From NCBI GenBank assembly GCA_028571685.1, contig CM053143.1, positions 155,986,329 through 156,050,328 of the forward strand: a DNA stretch of 64,000 bases. The letters run 5' to 3'. Position 1 is the first letter of the stretch, and each line of letters opens with the position of its first letter. The notes below the pieces were generated by a model. The model searched no databases and was not told the DNA's origin. It saw only the letters and a list, made by a program, of their open reading frames with translations. Positions 21,257 to 32,622 of this stretch are shown here, in pieces. The position numbers were made by a program, and so were the translations under genes. The stretch is from Heterohyrax brucei (taxonomy: Eukaryota; Chordata; Mammalia; Hyracoidea; Procaviidae).

Positions 21257-21560
21257 CTCTCTCTCCCTATAAAATATTAACCTCAAGAGATTTTTTTTTT
21301 TTTTTTTTAAATAGAGCTAAGTGTCTTTCTTTAGCTTGCATGAAAGGATGTCTTTTAAGACATACCTACTTCTTTTGGAAATGAAAAGTTCCTACTGCTG
21401 CACTTACTCTCACCCTACACAGTGCAAGTTAATAGAAGAGAGTCTATGGCTCCTTAGTCTCTGGTTTGGTGAGGAGAGATTCTCACTAGAGGATTTCTCA
21501 ATGAAGTGAAACACTCCAGGGAAGTTTGCCATTGAAACTAACTTCAGGTTTTATTTATTT

Positions 21561-21897
21561 ATTTATTTATTTTTAATTTAATATTACTGAGTGAAAATGT
21601 ACATTCCCGTATAAATTTACATGCCCACCTATATGCAGCTTCCACTGCTCTCCCTGTCCGGTGACAGCACACTGTTCCTCTCTGCTCCATACATGTCTCA
21701 TCCTCCCAACAGTCTCCTTTCCCCTCCTCCCCACCCACTCTCCTTCCTCCAGCCAGAGGTCAGCAGGATGACATCCTATAGATGCATAGAACCATAAAGT
21801 GCATGCAATATATGGTCACTGCATCGCCAAGTCCAATCCATTCCTGTCCAAAAAGTGGACCTTCGTTATGATTTATGGTCAAGGGCAGCATCAGGGA
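21561..21897 (-). mobile_element. 5'-truncated L1 3' end with target-site duplication, minus strand
   Basis: 337 bp of L1 3' UTR in antisense: 'gagtgaaaatgtacattcccg', 'tccggtgacagcacactgttcctctctgc', 'tgtccaaaaagtggaccttcg'. Both sides carry the 15-base repeat 'aggttttatttattt' (21546-21560 and 21898-21912), a target-site duplication of normal L1 length. It inserted into the 3' part of an older L1. Confidence 0.9.
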
Positions 21898-22215
21898 AGG
21901 TTTTATTTATTTTTTATTTAAATGGGTTTTAAAATTGATATTGTAGTTTATTTTCCATGAAAATACACACAGTAGAACCTACTCCCACTCAAAAGCTCTA
22001 GACATAATGATCAGTGGCACTGATACAGTCTTTATGTCAACATTCTTGTTATTTTGGTTTATTTGTTTCACTCCCATTGACGTAAACTCCCTGCATCCCT
22101 ATCTCCTCCCCAAACATCCTCTATGCTTTGAAATTGTTCATTTGGTATTTACATAGATAATTTTTTAAAAGAATATAATACTTAAGGGTGACAACCTTTA
22201 TTTTTGAGCTAAACT

Positions 22216-22382
22216 ATGGAAACCCTGGTGACATAGTAGTTAAGTGCTACACCTACTAACCAAAAGGTCAGCAGTTCAAATCCTCCAGGTACTCCTTCAA
22301 AACTCTAAGGGGAAGTTTTACTCTGTCTATAGAGTTGCTATGAGTTGGAATTGACTCAATGGCTATGGCTTTGGGTTTTTTG
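22216..22382 (+). mobile_element. AfroSINE, plus strand, nested in L1
   Basis: Complete: 'tggaaaccctggtgacatagtagttaagtgc', 'ctaaccaaaaggtcagcagttcaaatcc', 'ggggaagttttactctg', tail 'gagttggaattgactcaatggc'. It is well preserved relative to the host L1. Confidence 0.92.
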
Positions 22383-23607
22383 TGGTTTGTTACTTAGTTA
22401 AAAGATGACTTCAGAAGATAGTTTCTTTCTATGGTTTAAGGTATAATTCAGGGTAATAGTCTTGGGGACTCCTGTAACCTCAATGGGCTCAAGTCTAGAT
22501 TCTTTAAGAATCTGAAGTTCTGTTCCACATGTTTCTCTCTTTGTTTCAGGAATCATCTACTGTGTTCCTGATAAGAACGTTTGGTAGTGGTATCCAGGAA
22601 ACACCTAGTTCTTCTGGTCTCAAGGTAGAGGAGCCAGAGGCTCATAGAAAATAGTTAATCTTATAGTCTGATTCGTTTAAGATAAGTAAGAGATCAAGAG
22701 TTGTGCCTTTCATGGCCACTCGTAAGCAAGACTCAAGAAACTACTCACCATACTGGAAGGTAGAATATTTTATGTCAGTTAACTAGATTGTTTCACAAGA
22801 CTATGATCCCAACCCGTCAAACCAAGGGAGCTAATCCTGTGAAGTAATTGGTCATATCTGAATAGTATCAGCATCTGTAGCACTCTTCCCCCTTTTTAGT
22901 TGTTGCATTTTTGAAAAATTATATATAGCCTAGCAATTGCCAACTCAGTCCTTTTTCTTATTTACAGCTTATTGACATCAATCACATTAGTCAAGCTACA
23001 CACACTTCACCCACATTTAGTGCCACCCTTTCCACCATCATAAACAAAAGTGATTACTACCTAAGAAATTCTCTTTTCTCCTCCTCAACCAACTAAACAT
23101 TAGTCTCAGCATATTTACCTATTCTTGTCATTTCATAAAAGCAAGAGCACACAGTCCTTTTTGTGATCAACTAATGTCACTCAACATAATGTCCCCCAGG
23201 TTTATCGATGCTTCAAGATGTTTTGAGAACTCATTTTTCCTCATGGCTGGCTAGCATTCTATTGCATATATGTACCACATATTGCTTATCTATTTATCCA
23301 CTGATGGGCATTTAGGTTGTTTCTATTTTTTTTTCTTTTTTTGCTATTATAAGTAGTACTGCAATGAATGCAGGTGTAAGAGGATCTGTTCATGTCACTT
23401 CTATTAGACGCCTATGTACATATCTTGGAGTGGAACTGCTGGTTCATAGGGTACTTCTATTTTTTGTTTTTTGAACAACCACAGATTGTTTTCCACAATG
23501 GCTGTAGTATTTTGCATTCCCACCAGCAATGGATGAGGGTTTCTATTTTCCCACATTCTTGTCAACATTTGTTATTTTCTATTTTTTATTTTCATCTTAC
23601 CCGTTCT

Positions 23608-24331
23608 GTTGTTGTTATTAGGTGTCACTGAGTGAGTTCCAACTCATAGTGATCCTAAGCACAACAGAATGAAACACTGTCCTGTCCTACATCATGGCCA
23701 CAATAATTTTTATTTATACTTAAGCCCATTGTTGCAGCCACTGTGTTAATCCATTTCCTCTAGGGTCATCTTCTTTCTTTTTTTTTTTTGATGACTGTCC
23801 ACTTTGCCAGGTATGATGTCCTTCTCTAGGGATTGACCCATCCTCACAAAATATGGAAAGAATGTAAGATGCAGTCTTACCATCTTTGCTTCCAAGGAGC
23901 ACGCTGGTTGTACTTCTTCCAGGACAGATCTGTTGGTTCTTTTGGCAGTCCATGGTACATTCAGTATTCTTCTCTAGCATCACAATTTAAATGCATAAAT
24001 TCTTCTTCTGTCTTTCTTATTTACTGTACAGCTTTTGCATGCATATGATCTGATTCAAAATACTATGCCTTGGGTCAGGCATACCCTAGTCTTCAAGACG
24101 ACATCGTTATTTCTCAGCATTTTAAAGAGATCCTTTGCAGCTGATTTTCCCAATGCAATGAGTCTTTTGATTTCTTGACTGTTACTTCAATGGGCATTGA
24201 TTGTGGAACCAAGTAAAATAAAATCCTCGACAACTTCAATCTTTTCTCCATTTATCATGACACTGCTTACTGGTATAGTTGTGAGCATTTTTGTTTCCTT
24301 GATGCTGTGGTGCAATCCACCTGAAGGCTGT
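23608..24331 (-). mobile_element. RTE LINE 3' fragment nested in L1, minus strand
   Basis: About 0.72 kb: 'gttgttgttattaggtgtcactgagtgagttcc', 'ttctctagggattgaccc', 'ccaaggagcacgctggttgtacttcttcc', 'ggcagtccatggtacattc', 'gggtcaggcataccctag', 'cttcaatcttttctcc', 'ccacctgaaggctg'. Host L1 resumes at 'tagtcattctagtggc'. Truncated just downstream of the reverse-transcriptase catalytic motif. The frame at 23720-23983 is its C-terminal relic. Confidence 0.9.
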
Positions 24332-24954
24332 ACATACAGATATGGATAGTCATTCTAGTGGCAGGGAAGTGTTTTCTCATTGTGGCTTTGATTTGAATTT
24401 CTCTGATAGCTGATGATGCTGAATATCTTTTCATATGTTTGCTGATCATTTTAATATCTTCTTTGGTGAAGTCTCTGTTCATGTACTTTGCTCATTTTTG
24501 ATTGAGGTGTTTGTCTTTTTGTTGTTAAGTTATAGAAGTGTTGTATCTATTTTAAATATTAGATACTCACCAATTATATTTTTTCCCAGATTGTACATTG
24601 CCTTTTTACTGTTTTAATGAAGTCTTTTGATGAACGTAAGTATTTTGTTTATTGAAGTCCTGGTTTTCTATCTTGTTTTCTGCTGCTTGTGTATTCATTA
24701 TTGTGTTTGATGAGCTATCACTGGAAAACGCTAGGTTTTATAGCTTTGCTTCCATCTTTTCTTCCAAAAACTTTAGACTTCACATTTAGATCCTTGATAC
24801 ATTTTGGACTAGTTTCTGTGTATAGTGTGAGGTATGGATCTTGCTTCAGTCTTCTGCACATGGAAATCCAGTTTTCTCAGCATCGTTTGTGGAAGATGCT
24901 GTTAATTTCCCCATGGAGTGCATTAGCTCCTTTGAAAAATCAATTGACTGCAGA

Positions 24955-25684
24955 ATTTTGCAGAGTGGGCAGAGTAGAATAAGTCGTTGAATCTTGAGCA
25001 TAACTTGCACCATTTTGTTTCTTGGCACATAGTCCCAAGCATGAGGCTACTGCTTCCCTTAATTTCTGTCAAGGACTAATCTATATCCTCTTTACAAACA
25101 AACAAGAAAGCAAGCAAGCAAACAAACATCCACTGCCACTGAGTCAATTCCAACTCACAGAGACCCTATAGGACAGAGCAGAACTACTCCACAGAGTTTC
25201 CAAGGAATGCTTGTTGGATTTTAACTGCTGACCTTTTGGTTAGCAGATGTAGCACTTAGCCACTATACCACCAGGTCTTCCATGTTCTCTTTAGGACTGT
25301 GGGAAAAAAAACAAGTGATAATAATCAAGAAACTATAAAAGAAAAACAAATGAGTCTCTCTTGTTACCAGAAAATTATATGATGACCAGGCCACCTCTGG
25401 GCCCCAAATACAAATTAGGAGAGCAACACATGTGGGACTTGACCACCGTGAACACACGAAGAATTAGCATTCTACAAATTCCTAGGATTCATAAAACCTT
25501 ATTTCCTTCTTCTGTAAAACCTCCAGCTAGTCTCCATTTTGGGAAGGTAGATTTTAGAAGAATCTATCCCTTCTGTCTCCTTGTGTAATGGTACATTATA
25601 AAACATCTTGCACTCAAAGATCCAGAGATTGGCTGATTGCAGCAGGTGGCATGACTTCCACTTAAGTTTGCAGTAACATTTGGA
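24955..25684. other. unassigned insert in L1, itself containing an AfroSINE
   Basis: The L1 ORF2 antisense text breaks after 'caattgactgcag' and resumes near 'taacatttggatttg' ('ctattctgttacattgg' follows). The ~0.55 kb between, excluding the SINE at 25098-25281, matches no family I can name. 'tgcag' lies at both edges and could be a 5-bp duplication. It has no significant frame. Confidence 0.45.
25098..25281 (-). mobile_element. AfroSINE, minus strand
   Basis: Tail 'acaaacaagaaagcaagcaagcaaac', then 'ccactgagtcaattccaactcacagagaccct', 'ggacagagcagaactactcc', 'aaggaatgcttgttgg', 'gtagcacttagccactataccaccagg'. Full length. Confidence 0.92.
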
Positions 25685-26150
25685 TTTGTTTCTGTTTTCT
25701 ATTCTGTTACATTGGTATATATGTCCATTGGTAAACCAGTACCATCCTGTTTTGATTACTGTAGCTGTGTAATGTGTTTTGACATCAGGACACGTGAGGC
25801 CTCTTGCTTTCTTTTTCTTCTTCAAAATTGCTTTAGTTATTCAGATTCTCTTGTCTTTCTGCATAAATAGAGGATTACTTTTCTACTTTCATAAAGATAT
25901 GGTTTAAATTTTGACTGGGATTTCATTTTATCTGTAGATCACTTTGGGTAGTATTTACTTCTTAACTGTAATAAATCTTCCAACCCTTGAGAATGAAATA
26001 TCTTTTCATCTTTAGTATCTTTCAGGAGTGTTTATAATTTATATTGTGTAAGTCCTCACATCCCTAGGTGAAATTTATTCCTGGATATTTTATTCTCTTA
26101 GATGCTATAGTATTGAGGTTTTATTTTAAAAGAAGCCTTTTTAGTTTTGG
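25685..26150 (-). mobile_element. old L1, minus strand, continuation of 21913-24954
   Basis: 'ctattctgttacattggtatatatgtcc', 'accatcctgttttgattactgtagctg', 'gcataaatagaggattac', 'ttgggtagtatttacttc', 'tgaaatttattcctggatattttattctc' follow L1 ORF2 antisense in collinear order with the segment before the insert. Ends near 26150 where the L1 is truncated. Confidence 0.7.
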
Positions 26151-26354
26151 TACCAGTAATAATTTGGGCTTGCTAATTTTTATTATGGAGAGTTGCCCCA
26201 TGCATTGTAGGATGTTCCACATCTATTCACTAGATGCCAGTAGCATATACAACTGTCTCTGCAATTTAGACAAACAAACAAAAACGTCTGCTAGCGTTTG
26301 CTAACATCTCCTGGGGTTGGGGGCAGGGAAACTGTTGCCTGTTGAGAATGATGG

Positions 26355-26615
26355 TTTTGAAGTATTACATTTAGTGCTGACTCTGGAGAAAGTCCTTTGC
26401 ATCTAAAGTCCTGTTTCAACACTTAAAACCAATGTGGAGTTGGGAAAATTAACCAACCTCTCCAAATTTGTCATCTTCACTGGTAACGTAAGGATAATAA
26501 TAGTACTCATCTCATGGAGCCATTGTGATAATTCAATAATTCACCAGAAGCACTTAGAGGAGTGCCTGAAACATGGTGGTGAGCCCTGAACCAGCACTGG
26601 ACATTATTTTTATTA
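26355..26615 (+). repeat. MIR SINE, plus strand
   Basis: 'gtgctgactctggagaaagtcc', 'tggggttgggaaaattaaccaacctctcc'-type core, 'ggataataatagtactcatctcatggagcc', 'attgtgataattcaataattc' and 'gcacttagaggagtgcctgaaacatgg'. The order is the full MIR consensus. Confidence 0.75.
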
Positions 26616-27294
26616 TAACCGCCATAGCATTTGAACAAAACTTAAATTTTTGTTATGCTGTAAGATTAAGAAGTTTCCCTCCCAACTATCTGAAAGTTAT
26701 AATAATTAATACTAATTAATGGGTGTTCTTTTCCTTTTTAATTTCAATTAAAATAATTACACAGATTTTTTTCTCCAACTGGTTTTGAGTAGAGCTAAAT
26801 ATGGGTACATACCATAAGTGCCCTTAAAATGATAGGTAAAATATTGCCCACCATCCTGAGGATATAATCCAATGTATGTTCAAAGGAAAGAATTTTATTA
26901 ATTTTTTTCTCTTTTCATCACAAACTTGCTCAAGAAGTTCTGCTAGGGCCAAACTATGACCTTCACAGTATTTGCTACAAATGCCAATAGCTCAGTGCCT
27001 GTAAATTTGAGAACACAGCAGTAGCTGAGGTTGCATTTAAAGTCTCAGCATGCCCAGCTCTTATGCTTCCTCTAAAATCTTAGGACTACAGTACAGTAGG
27101 GTATGATTAAGACTAGTGCTCAATAGCACTGCAGGCTCCCTTGGGCTTGGAAATGGTCCTTTAATCCTTTTCTTATATCTGAGCTTAAGACAGTCACCTG
27201 ACATCTTGTCCAACACATATAGGCAGAGTCTTTGTAAATACGGTCTTATGGTGCTGAGATATTAAGGAAATAAAAACTGAAGTCATCTCCCTTG
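26616..27294. other. unassigned non-coding stretch
   Basis: Nothing recognised. AT-rich left half. Confidence 0.4.
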
Positions 27295-27445
27295 GTAACA
27301 TTTTAATACTGATTAAAAACACACACCTCTAGGCCCCACTTCCCAGCATTTTTCAACAGTAGTGTCTGGGGTAAGCTCTGGAATTTGACTTTTATGAAAC
27401 TCTCCAGGTGATTTTTAGATTTTCAAATAGGGTTGGAAAATACTG
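27295..27445 (+). mobile_element. hAT-Charlie-type (MER5/MER20-like) DNA transposon relic
   Basis: 'gattaaaaacacacacctctaggccccac', 'tttatgaaactctccaggtgatttttag' and 'ggttggaaaatactgcc' match the ordering of MER-type non-autonomous hAT ends ('aaaatgcagattcctgggcccc ... ctccccaggtgatt ... gagaaccactg'). Confidence 0.5.
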
Positions 27446-27659
27446 CCTAAAGAAACAGAGACATACATACCTACAGAGCTCAAGTAAATTTCTGCAAATA
27501 AAACTTCCTTAATGACTATGATCATAAAATGACTAATTAATGTATTCATTAGTTTCACATACATTTATGACAGCCTAGTAAATTTAAGAAGCTGAGCCAA
27601 TCAACTGTGAATTCAGAGATCAGCTAAATAGGTACAGTCCCCTGCCTTCGTGGAGATTA

Positions 27660-27820
27660 TTATTCATGTCACCAAATTTAAGCTCAGGTGCCCTAGGCTT
27701 GATAAACCTAGGAAATCTGATCCAGTAGGTTCGGGTAGCAACAAGGAATTTTTGTCTATAAGCACCGTGGGCGGTATGGATGGGATGCAGAGAAAGCACA
27801 CTTTGTGAAACACTGGTACT
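27660..27820 (+). mobile_element. second hAT-Charlie-type relic
   Basis: 'aaatctgatccagtaggttcggg' and 'cacactttgtgaaacactgg' recall the same MER-type hAT family ('gaatcagtaggtctggggt ... ccacactttgagaaccactg'). Diverged; bounds approximate. Confidence 0.4.
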
Positions 27821-27959
27821 TGTGATTACAGATGCTGAGAGAAAATGAGGAAAAAACAAAACAAAACAAAAACAAAAGAAAGACCAGAAGACCAGAAATA
27901 CTGGGAGGCCTCAAAGCTCTGAGGATACGGTCTGGAAAGTATTGGTTGAAAGCATCTAG

Positions 27960-28300
27960 AGAATAAAGGAGGTGTAAGCAATGGAAGGACATACCGAGTA
28001 GGAGGAGCAGGAGTGCTTACCAGCACGGGTGACATGGCTGGCTGACTGACAGCCTAAGGCATCATGGGAATGGAACCTAGAGAACACAGAGACTGCTGAT
28101 CAGGCCTCACAGTCAATTAGCATTGTGAAGGATTATTTGTCATGCAAAAGACTTTTGGATTGTATCTTGCAGGGTGTTCTGAGTTTTAAGCAAGGATATA
28201 AAATAATTGGATGGTAACTTGATCATATAGTCAAAAAGACATCTAGCTGCAGTGTGGAAAACAGTTTGAAGACAGAAAAGGTCAGAGACAGGGAAATCAG
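27960..28300 (+). repeat. ancient mammalian-wide repeat, unnamed
   Basis: 'aagacttttggattgtatcttgcagggtgttctgagttttaagcaagg', 'gatggtaacttgatcatatag' and 'catctagctgcagtgtggaaaac' parallel a common mammalian repeat reading 'ttggattttattct ... gagcaggggagtgacatgatc ... ctggctgctgtgtggagaat'. Family name not assigned. Confidence 0.45.
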
Positions 28301-28340
28301 AGCTACTGACAAAAACCTGAGTTGTGGCAGCATTGGTCAT

Positions 28341-30001
28341 TTCCTGTACACATGACTGAAGTTTCTGAATTTTTGAAAAAAATAAAGCTTGGTTATCCAG
28401 ATACAGATCTCCTTGTCTTTGGGGGGAGAAAACAAAAAGAAAGAAAAGACCTTTTAAAGTTTAATAATTTTATATCCCTAAAAGTATTGAGAATATTTAA
28501 AAATCTTTTGTTTCTACTTGTGGAACATTATAATGGCTGACTCTTATTTTCAATTTATTAATGGGTAGGATATAAATCTCTTCTACCAAGCTACTGATAA
28601 ATTTGTTTTTAGATCCTTTGCCACTTCAACTGATGGCATGACGAAATGATGACATAATCAGGCCACAGCTGTTATTTTCTTCTCAAGAGTTAATTCATTT
28701 TGTTATTTGCTCTGAAGAAGTGGATCCAGACGCCTAATATTTCATTGTTCTGTTGATGGTGACAGCCACATTCATTATGCCAAACATTCATTATAAGCAG
28801 TCTATTAATCCTACAGTACTTTCTTCAGCTCAAGGATTAGCAAGTGTGCCAGGCACTTAGCTTCTGAAAGTCTGATTTGGAGCCATGTTAGGTGAGGAAA
28901 CAGATACATCAGAATAGAACTGACTGGCACAGTCTTGGCATAAGCAGACAGCAGTGGCACACCCTACCTCATCTATACTGTGCGATGATAAGCTATAAGC
29001 CAACCAAGGAAAGGTGTGTACACACGGGGACTCTGGAGGCTTCCCACAAGGAATGCTGAGTAAATCCCCAAGATAATTCTGACCATCTGGCTGGGCAATC
29101 CAAGAGAAGGATCTCAGGATCCCTACTTTTGTCTGTATTTGAAGCCTTTACAGTAGTCTCTCTGAAAAGTAAATTAAAAGTGTAACGAAAATCAGTTCAC
29201 TGAGCTATCAACACTTAGTTGTAGCAAATAAGCAAGTGGAGGGCTAAATAATGGACAAATAATCCTCCCAAAGCTTTTTAAAATCTGTTTGTGCCATGCA
29301 CCAAACAAATCAGAGTTTTGCAAGCACATCTCAGCCTTTTACCAAGGTGTCGAATAACCAAACAGAGCAACTCTTCACAGGAAGAGAACAGAACTAGAAT
29401 TACACCCAGCAGGAAGTGGAAAACATTATGAACAAATTCATCTGCTTACCCAGTTCCCTATAGTCCTTATGAGAAAAAGAGGTCCAGAGCATCAAATGAT
29501 TCAGAATCAGTGTGATAGAACAAATCTGAGTACGAATAAGGAAAAGTTAATGAAAAGATATATTTAGCATTGTTATAATCAGTCACCTCCTGTTTGCCCC
29601 ATTAGTATGGGAATTGCCAAACATGTGACCCCTGACCAACAAGATCTACTACAGCTTAGTAGTTATGCATAGTCACAGCCTGGAAAAGGAGGATGTGAAC
29701 CATGAAGGTTCACACTAGGATGGCACGCAAGGACAGAGTGAACAGTCAGACCTTTGGGAAGCAGGCCTTGTAGTATCAAAAAGATGGGGTGCTTCCTCAT
29801 TCCTTTGGGAAGATACCATCGGTTTATTTGAAAATTTTCATGGGCAGGTAGGCAGCTGAAGCCTGTTACTCCTGGATAAGCATGAACTGCATTTAGTCCA
29901 CTTGGTAAGGAGGGTTGTTTGGTGGGAGGACCTTATCTACAGGAGCAGACTGGGAAAAGAAACTTACAGGTGAGGCCATCTGAGACCCTCCTAGTTTTTC
30001 C
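28341..30001. other. unassigned non-coding stretch
   Basis: About 1.66 kb with no repeat family I recognise and no open frame of note. Higher G+C near 29000-30000 than the window average. Ends at the LTR duplication. Confidence 0.45.
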
Positions 30002-30389
30002 TGTGCAGCACCCAGCACCGCAGTGACTAGCATTGCGAAGGGTCCGAGCCTGAACAGGAAAGGGCGTGGGAAAACTCACACAAGAATCACTCACACAAGA
30101 CAAAGTTGAGGCCAGGTGAGAAGAAGGTCTCTGATGGAGAACAATGGGCATCGTTCCTTGATAGGAAACTTCATTTATAGATTTATAGAGCTACAGTCAG
30201 GAGGTTGGCAGGGCAGTCTATTTTGGCAAAAATGGTTACAATGATTTCGAGGCATTTCATTTCCGGCTGACCTGTATCAACAGTGCACGAGGTAAGAGAA
30301 AAAGGCAAAGGCCAGGCTTTCTCGGAGGTTCTGCCTCACCGGAGAAAAGCCTAAACCTGCATCACTAAGGCAATAGACGGGACAGCACA
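30002..30389 (-). mobile_element. class I (gammaretrovirus-like) solo LTR, minus strand
   Basis: 388 bp beginning TGTGCAGCACCC and ending GACAGCACA, with 5-base terminal inverted repeats TGTGC/GCACA and a 4-bp duplication TTCC at 29998-30001 and 30390-30393, the size usual for class I elements. On the minus strand two CTATAAAT boxes (plus 30173-30188) precede an R-U5-like pyrimidine-rich region and 'ctcaggctcggacccttcgc'-like text. Frames at 29933-30151 and 30277-30732 overlap it and are not genes. Confidence 0.7.
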
Positions 30390-30393
30390 TTCC

Positions 30394-30749
30394 TAGCAGC
30401 CGGCAGCCTTCCTGGAAGTTAACAACCACACAGTACCGGGCCTTGATATTAGGCCTTACACCGCAAGCACCCAAACTCTCAAGAACAGGGTGCATCGTTT
30501 TTGTGTGGCAGCTGGTCTGGATGCATTGGCTGTCTCCACTGAGTCCACTAGACAAGGTTCCCCAGCGGGAGCAAAATAGAAAACCCCACAGACTAAATGG
30601 AGATAACCAAATTACATGGGTTATTAAACCACTTGGAATACACAGAGTGAAACAAGAAGGAAATGACATAGAAAAGCGAGCTCCTCCAGAGTTGTATCTG
30701 TTTGTTGGAAACGGTTCAGTTGATAATTCCATCAGTCTCTGGAGGCTTG
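30394..30749. other. unassigned non-coding stretch
   Basis: Frames of 121 codons (plus, 30443-30808) and 151 codons (minus, 30277-30732) overlap antisense to each other and run across LTR and RTE boundaries, so neither is supported. No repeat recognised. Confidence 0.4.
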
Positions 30750-31020
30750 CTTTTGCCAGTGACTTAGGTGTTGCTTGGACCTCTCCCTTTAGTACCGCTG
30801 GTTCTTGATCATATGCTACTTTCTAAAATGCTTGAACATGGTTCCATTATTTTTGCTACAGTGACTCTGTGTATTCTGTCTTCTTTTGATGCTTCCTGCA
30901 TCATTCAATATTTTGTCTATAGAACCCCAATCTGCAACTCAGATCTTGATTTTTTTTTTCTTCTTCAGTTCTTTTAGCTTGAGAAATGACAAGTGTGTTC
31001 TTTTGGCTATGATGTTTTAG
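30750..31020 (-). mobile_element. RTE LINE internal fragment, minus strand
   Basis: Antisense of the region between endonuclease and reverse transcriptase: 'agtaccgctggttcttgatcatatgctac', 'cttcttttgatgcttcctgcatcattcaatattt', 'cttcagttcttttagcttgagaaatgac'. It has neither end of the element, so it is a remnant left by deletion or by later insertion. Confidence 0.85.
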
Positions 31021-31039
31021 AAGTAGATCATCAAGTCTT

Positions 31040-31125
31040 TTCTGCAAGGTTTCACTGAGTAAATTTGAACCACCAACCTTTACATTAATAGCTGAGCATC
31101 TAACCATTTATGCCACTGGGAACTA
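31040..31125 (-). mobile_element. AfroSINE 5' half, minus strand
   Basis: 'tttgaaccaccaacctttacattaatagctgag' and 'catctaaccatttatgccactgggaac' match the box A half of antisense AfroSINE. The tail half is missing at the RTE boundary. Confidence 0.65.
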
Positions 31126-32532
31126 ACCTTTATGTTAAGTAAGAGAAATTAATGTAGAATCTGGTTGTAAGCCATCAGCTACAGCATAGCCATATGACCG
31201 TGTCTAACTACAAGGGGCTTCAGAAATGTCTTCTTTCAACTGACCATAAACACCACTAAAGTTCAAGGCTTACAGGAGCATGATAATATATATTGGAAGA
31301 TGAATATCAGCTTTGGTCGGAAAAGTCTCTGAATAAAATGCTTCTACTGCAGGGTAAAAATTTGATAGACCTTTAAATGGGACAAATGTCCCTCCAACTA
31401 TGGGAAGCCTATCATTACCTTTCCATTCAAGATTCAGTGAAAATCCAAATCCATATTATTACAACTGCTTTTAAAAATGCATAATTATGATCAGTTTAGC
31501 ATATGATTAAACATTTTTCTCTAAGCCTCTAGATTCAAAACAACCAATAATTATGTTGTGCGATGTAGTTAGCAAATGCAGCTTATTACCACAGTAGTAT
31601 CAAGATCATATCATTAAACCAAACATGAACCCATAGAAACAATTTTAAAATGAATCCGACACTCCCCAAACAGGTGTATGGTTTCCTTCCCTAAAACTAA
31701 AGAACAACTACTCTCTCCTATTTGCTTGGGCTGTTTTTTCCTTTGAATGCTATGTTTTCAGGAAAGTGATCTATATAACTGACTTTAAACATGGACAAAA
31801 TAATTTGTTGAAAGCTAAAGCTTTATGTATTTCCTTTCTAAATCATTGTTTCTAGTCAGTTTGTGGTGGCTAGTTTCTAGGTTCCTTTTGATCTTCTTTA
31901 GTAAGAAATGGCCTCCATGTGCCTTTTAAATGGTTTCCACGTTACCTTTTCCTTTATTGACTTTTCCCTACAAAAGAAATTGCTGGTACTTTCTAACTCC
32001 TCATTAGATTAATCTCTGCCATTCCTGCTTTGGGGCAGGGATGTAAGGAGGCTGTGATGGGGGCGATAACATTGGCTTTGTTATATCCTATAATCCCTGA
32101 AGTTTACAGCCTGCTACCGTTGGCTGAAACAATGATTCCTTGCTGGACATCGTGCATTAATATTTTATTTGATATATTTTTGCACAATTTTACTGTTTCC
32201 TTAAATAATTGTATGTATCTCTTGTTGGGTTCACTCTCAGGTATTTTATATTCCTGTTGCTATCAGGATTTTTTTCCCATCATATTTTCAAATTGATTGC
32301 TTTTGCAATATAAAACACCCATTAACTTTTGTGTACTCCACAGGTGGTATAAAAAGTTCACATGTTTGGGTAATAACAGAAAAAGTTGCAATTTGAAGTC
32401 TACCCATAGACACCTTTTAAGAAAGACTTGGAAATTTAGTTCCAAAGAATCAACTACTAAAAACACGAAGGGGGCACAGGTCTCCTCTAACACACGTGGT
32501 GTCACCATGAGCAGCATCTAACTTGATGCAAA
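31126..32532. other. unassigned non-coding stretch
   Basis: The segment around 32080-32280 ('cctgctaccgttggctgaaac', 'tctcttgttgggttcactctcagg', 'ttgttgctatcagg') has an L1-like flavour, but the match is too weak to assign. The 88-codon frame at 32030-32296 is probably such a relic. Confidence 0.4.
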
Positions 32533-32622
32533 TAAAAAACCCATCGCCACTGAGTTTGACTCATAGTGACCACAGAGGACAGGGTAAAACTGACCCTATA
32601 GGATTTCCAAGGTCATATGTGG
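32533..32622 (-). mobile_element. AfroSINE 3' half, minus strand
   Basis: 'aaaaaacccatcgccactgagtttgactcatagtgacc', 'gaggacagggtaaaactgaccctataggatttccaagg'. The box A half is replaced by the mariner end that follows. Confidence 0.8.

Larger units (their letters stand above)
21913..24954 (-). mobile_element. old L1, minus strand, 3' part (with nested insertions)
   Basis: 3' UTR from about 21913 ('gtagtttattttccatgaaaatacac', later 'aacacctagttcttctggtctcaagg'), then ORF2 C-terminal half in antisense from about 22900: 'tgtcactcaacataatg', 'tatccactgatgggcatttagg', 'ttgttttccacaatggctg', 'tctgatagctgatgatgctgaat', 'tgaagtctctgttcatgtactttgctc'. Stop-rich. Interrupted by an AfroSINE (22216), an RTE (23608) and, at 24955, an unassigned insert. 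Confidence 0.75.

Noticed and set aside
30277..30808. Overlapping frames of 151 codons (minus) and 121 codons (plus)
   Set aside because: They are antisense to each other and cross the LTR, unassigned DNA and an RTE. No domain, start context or splice structure supports either.
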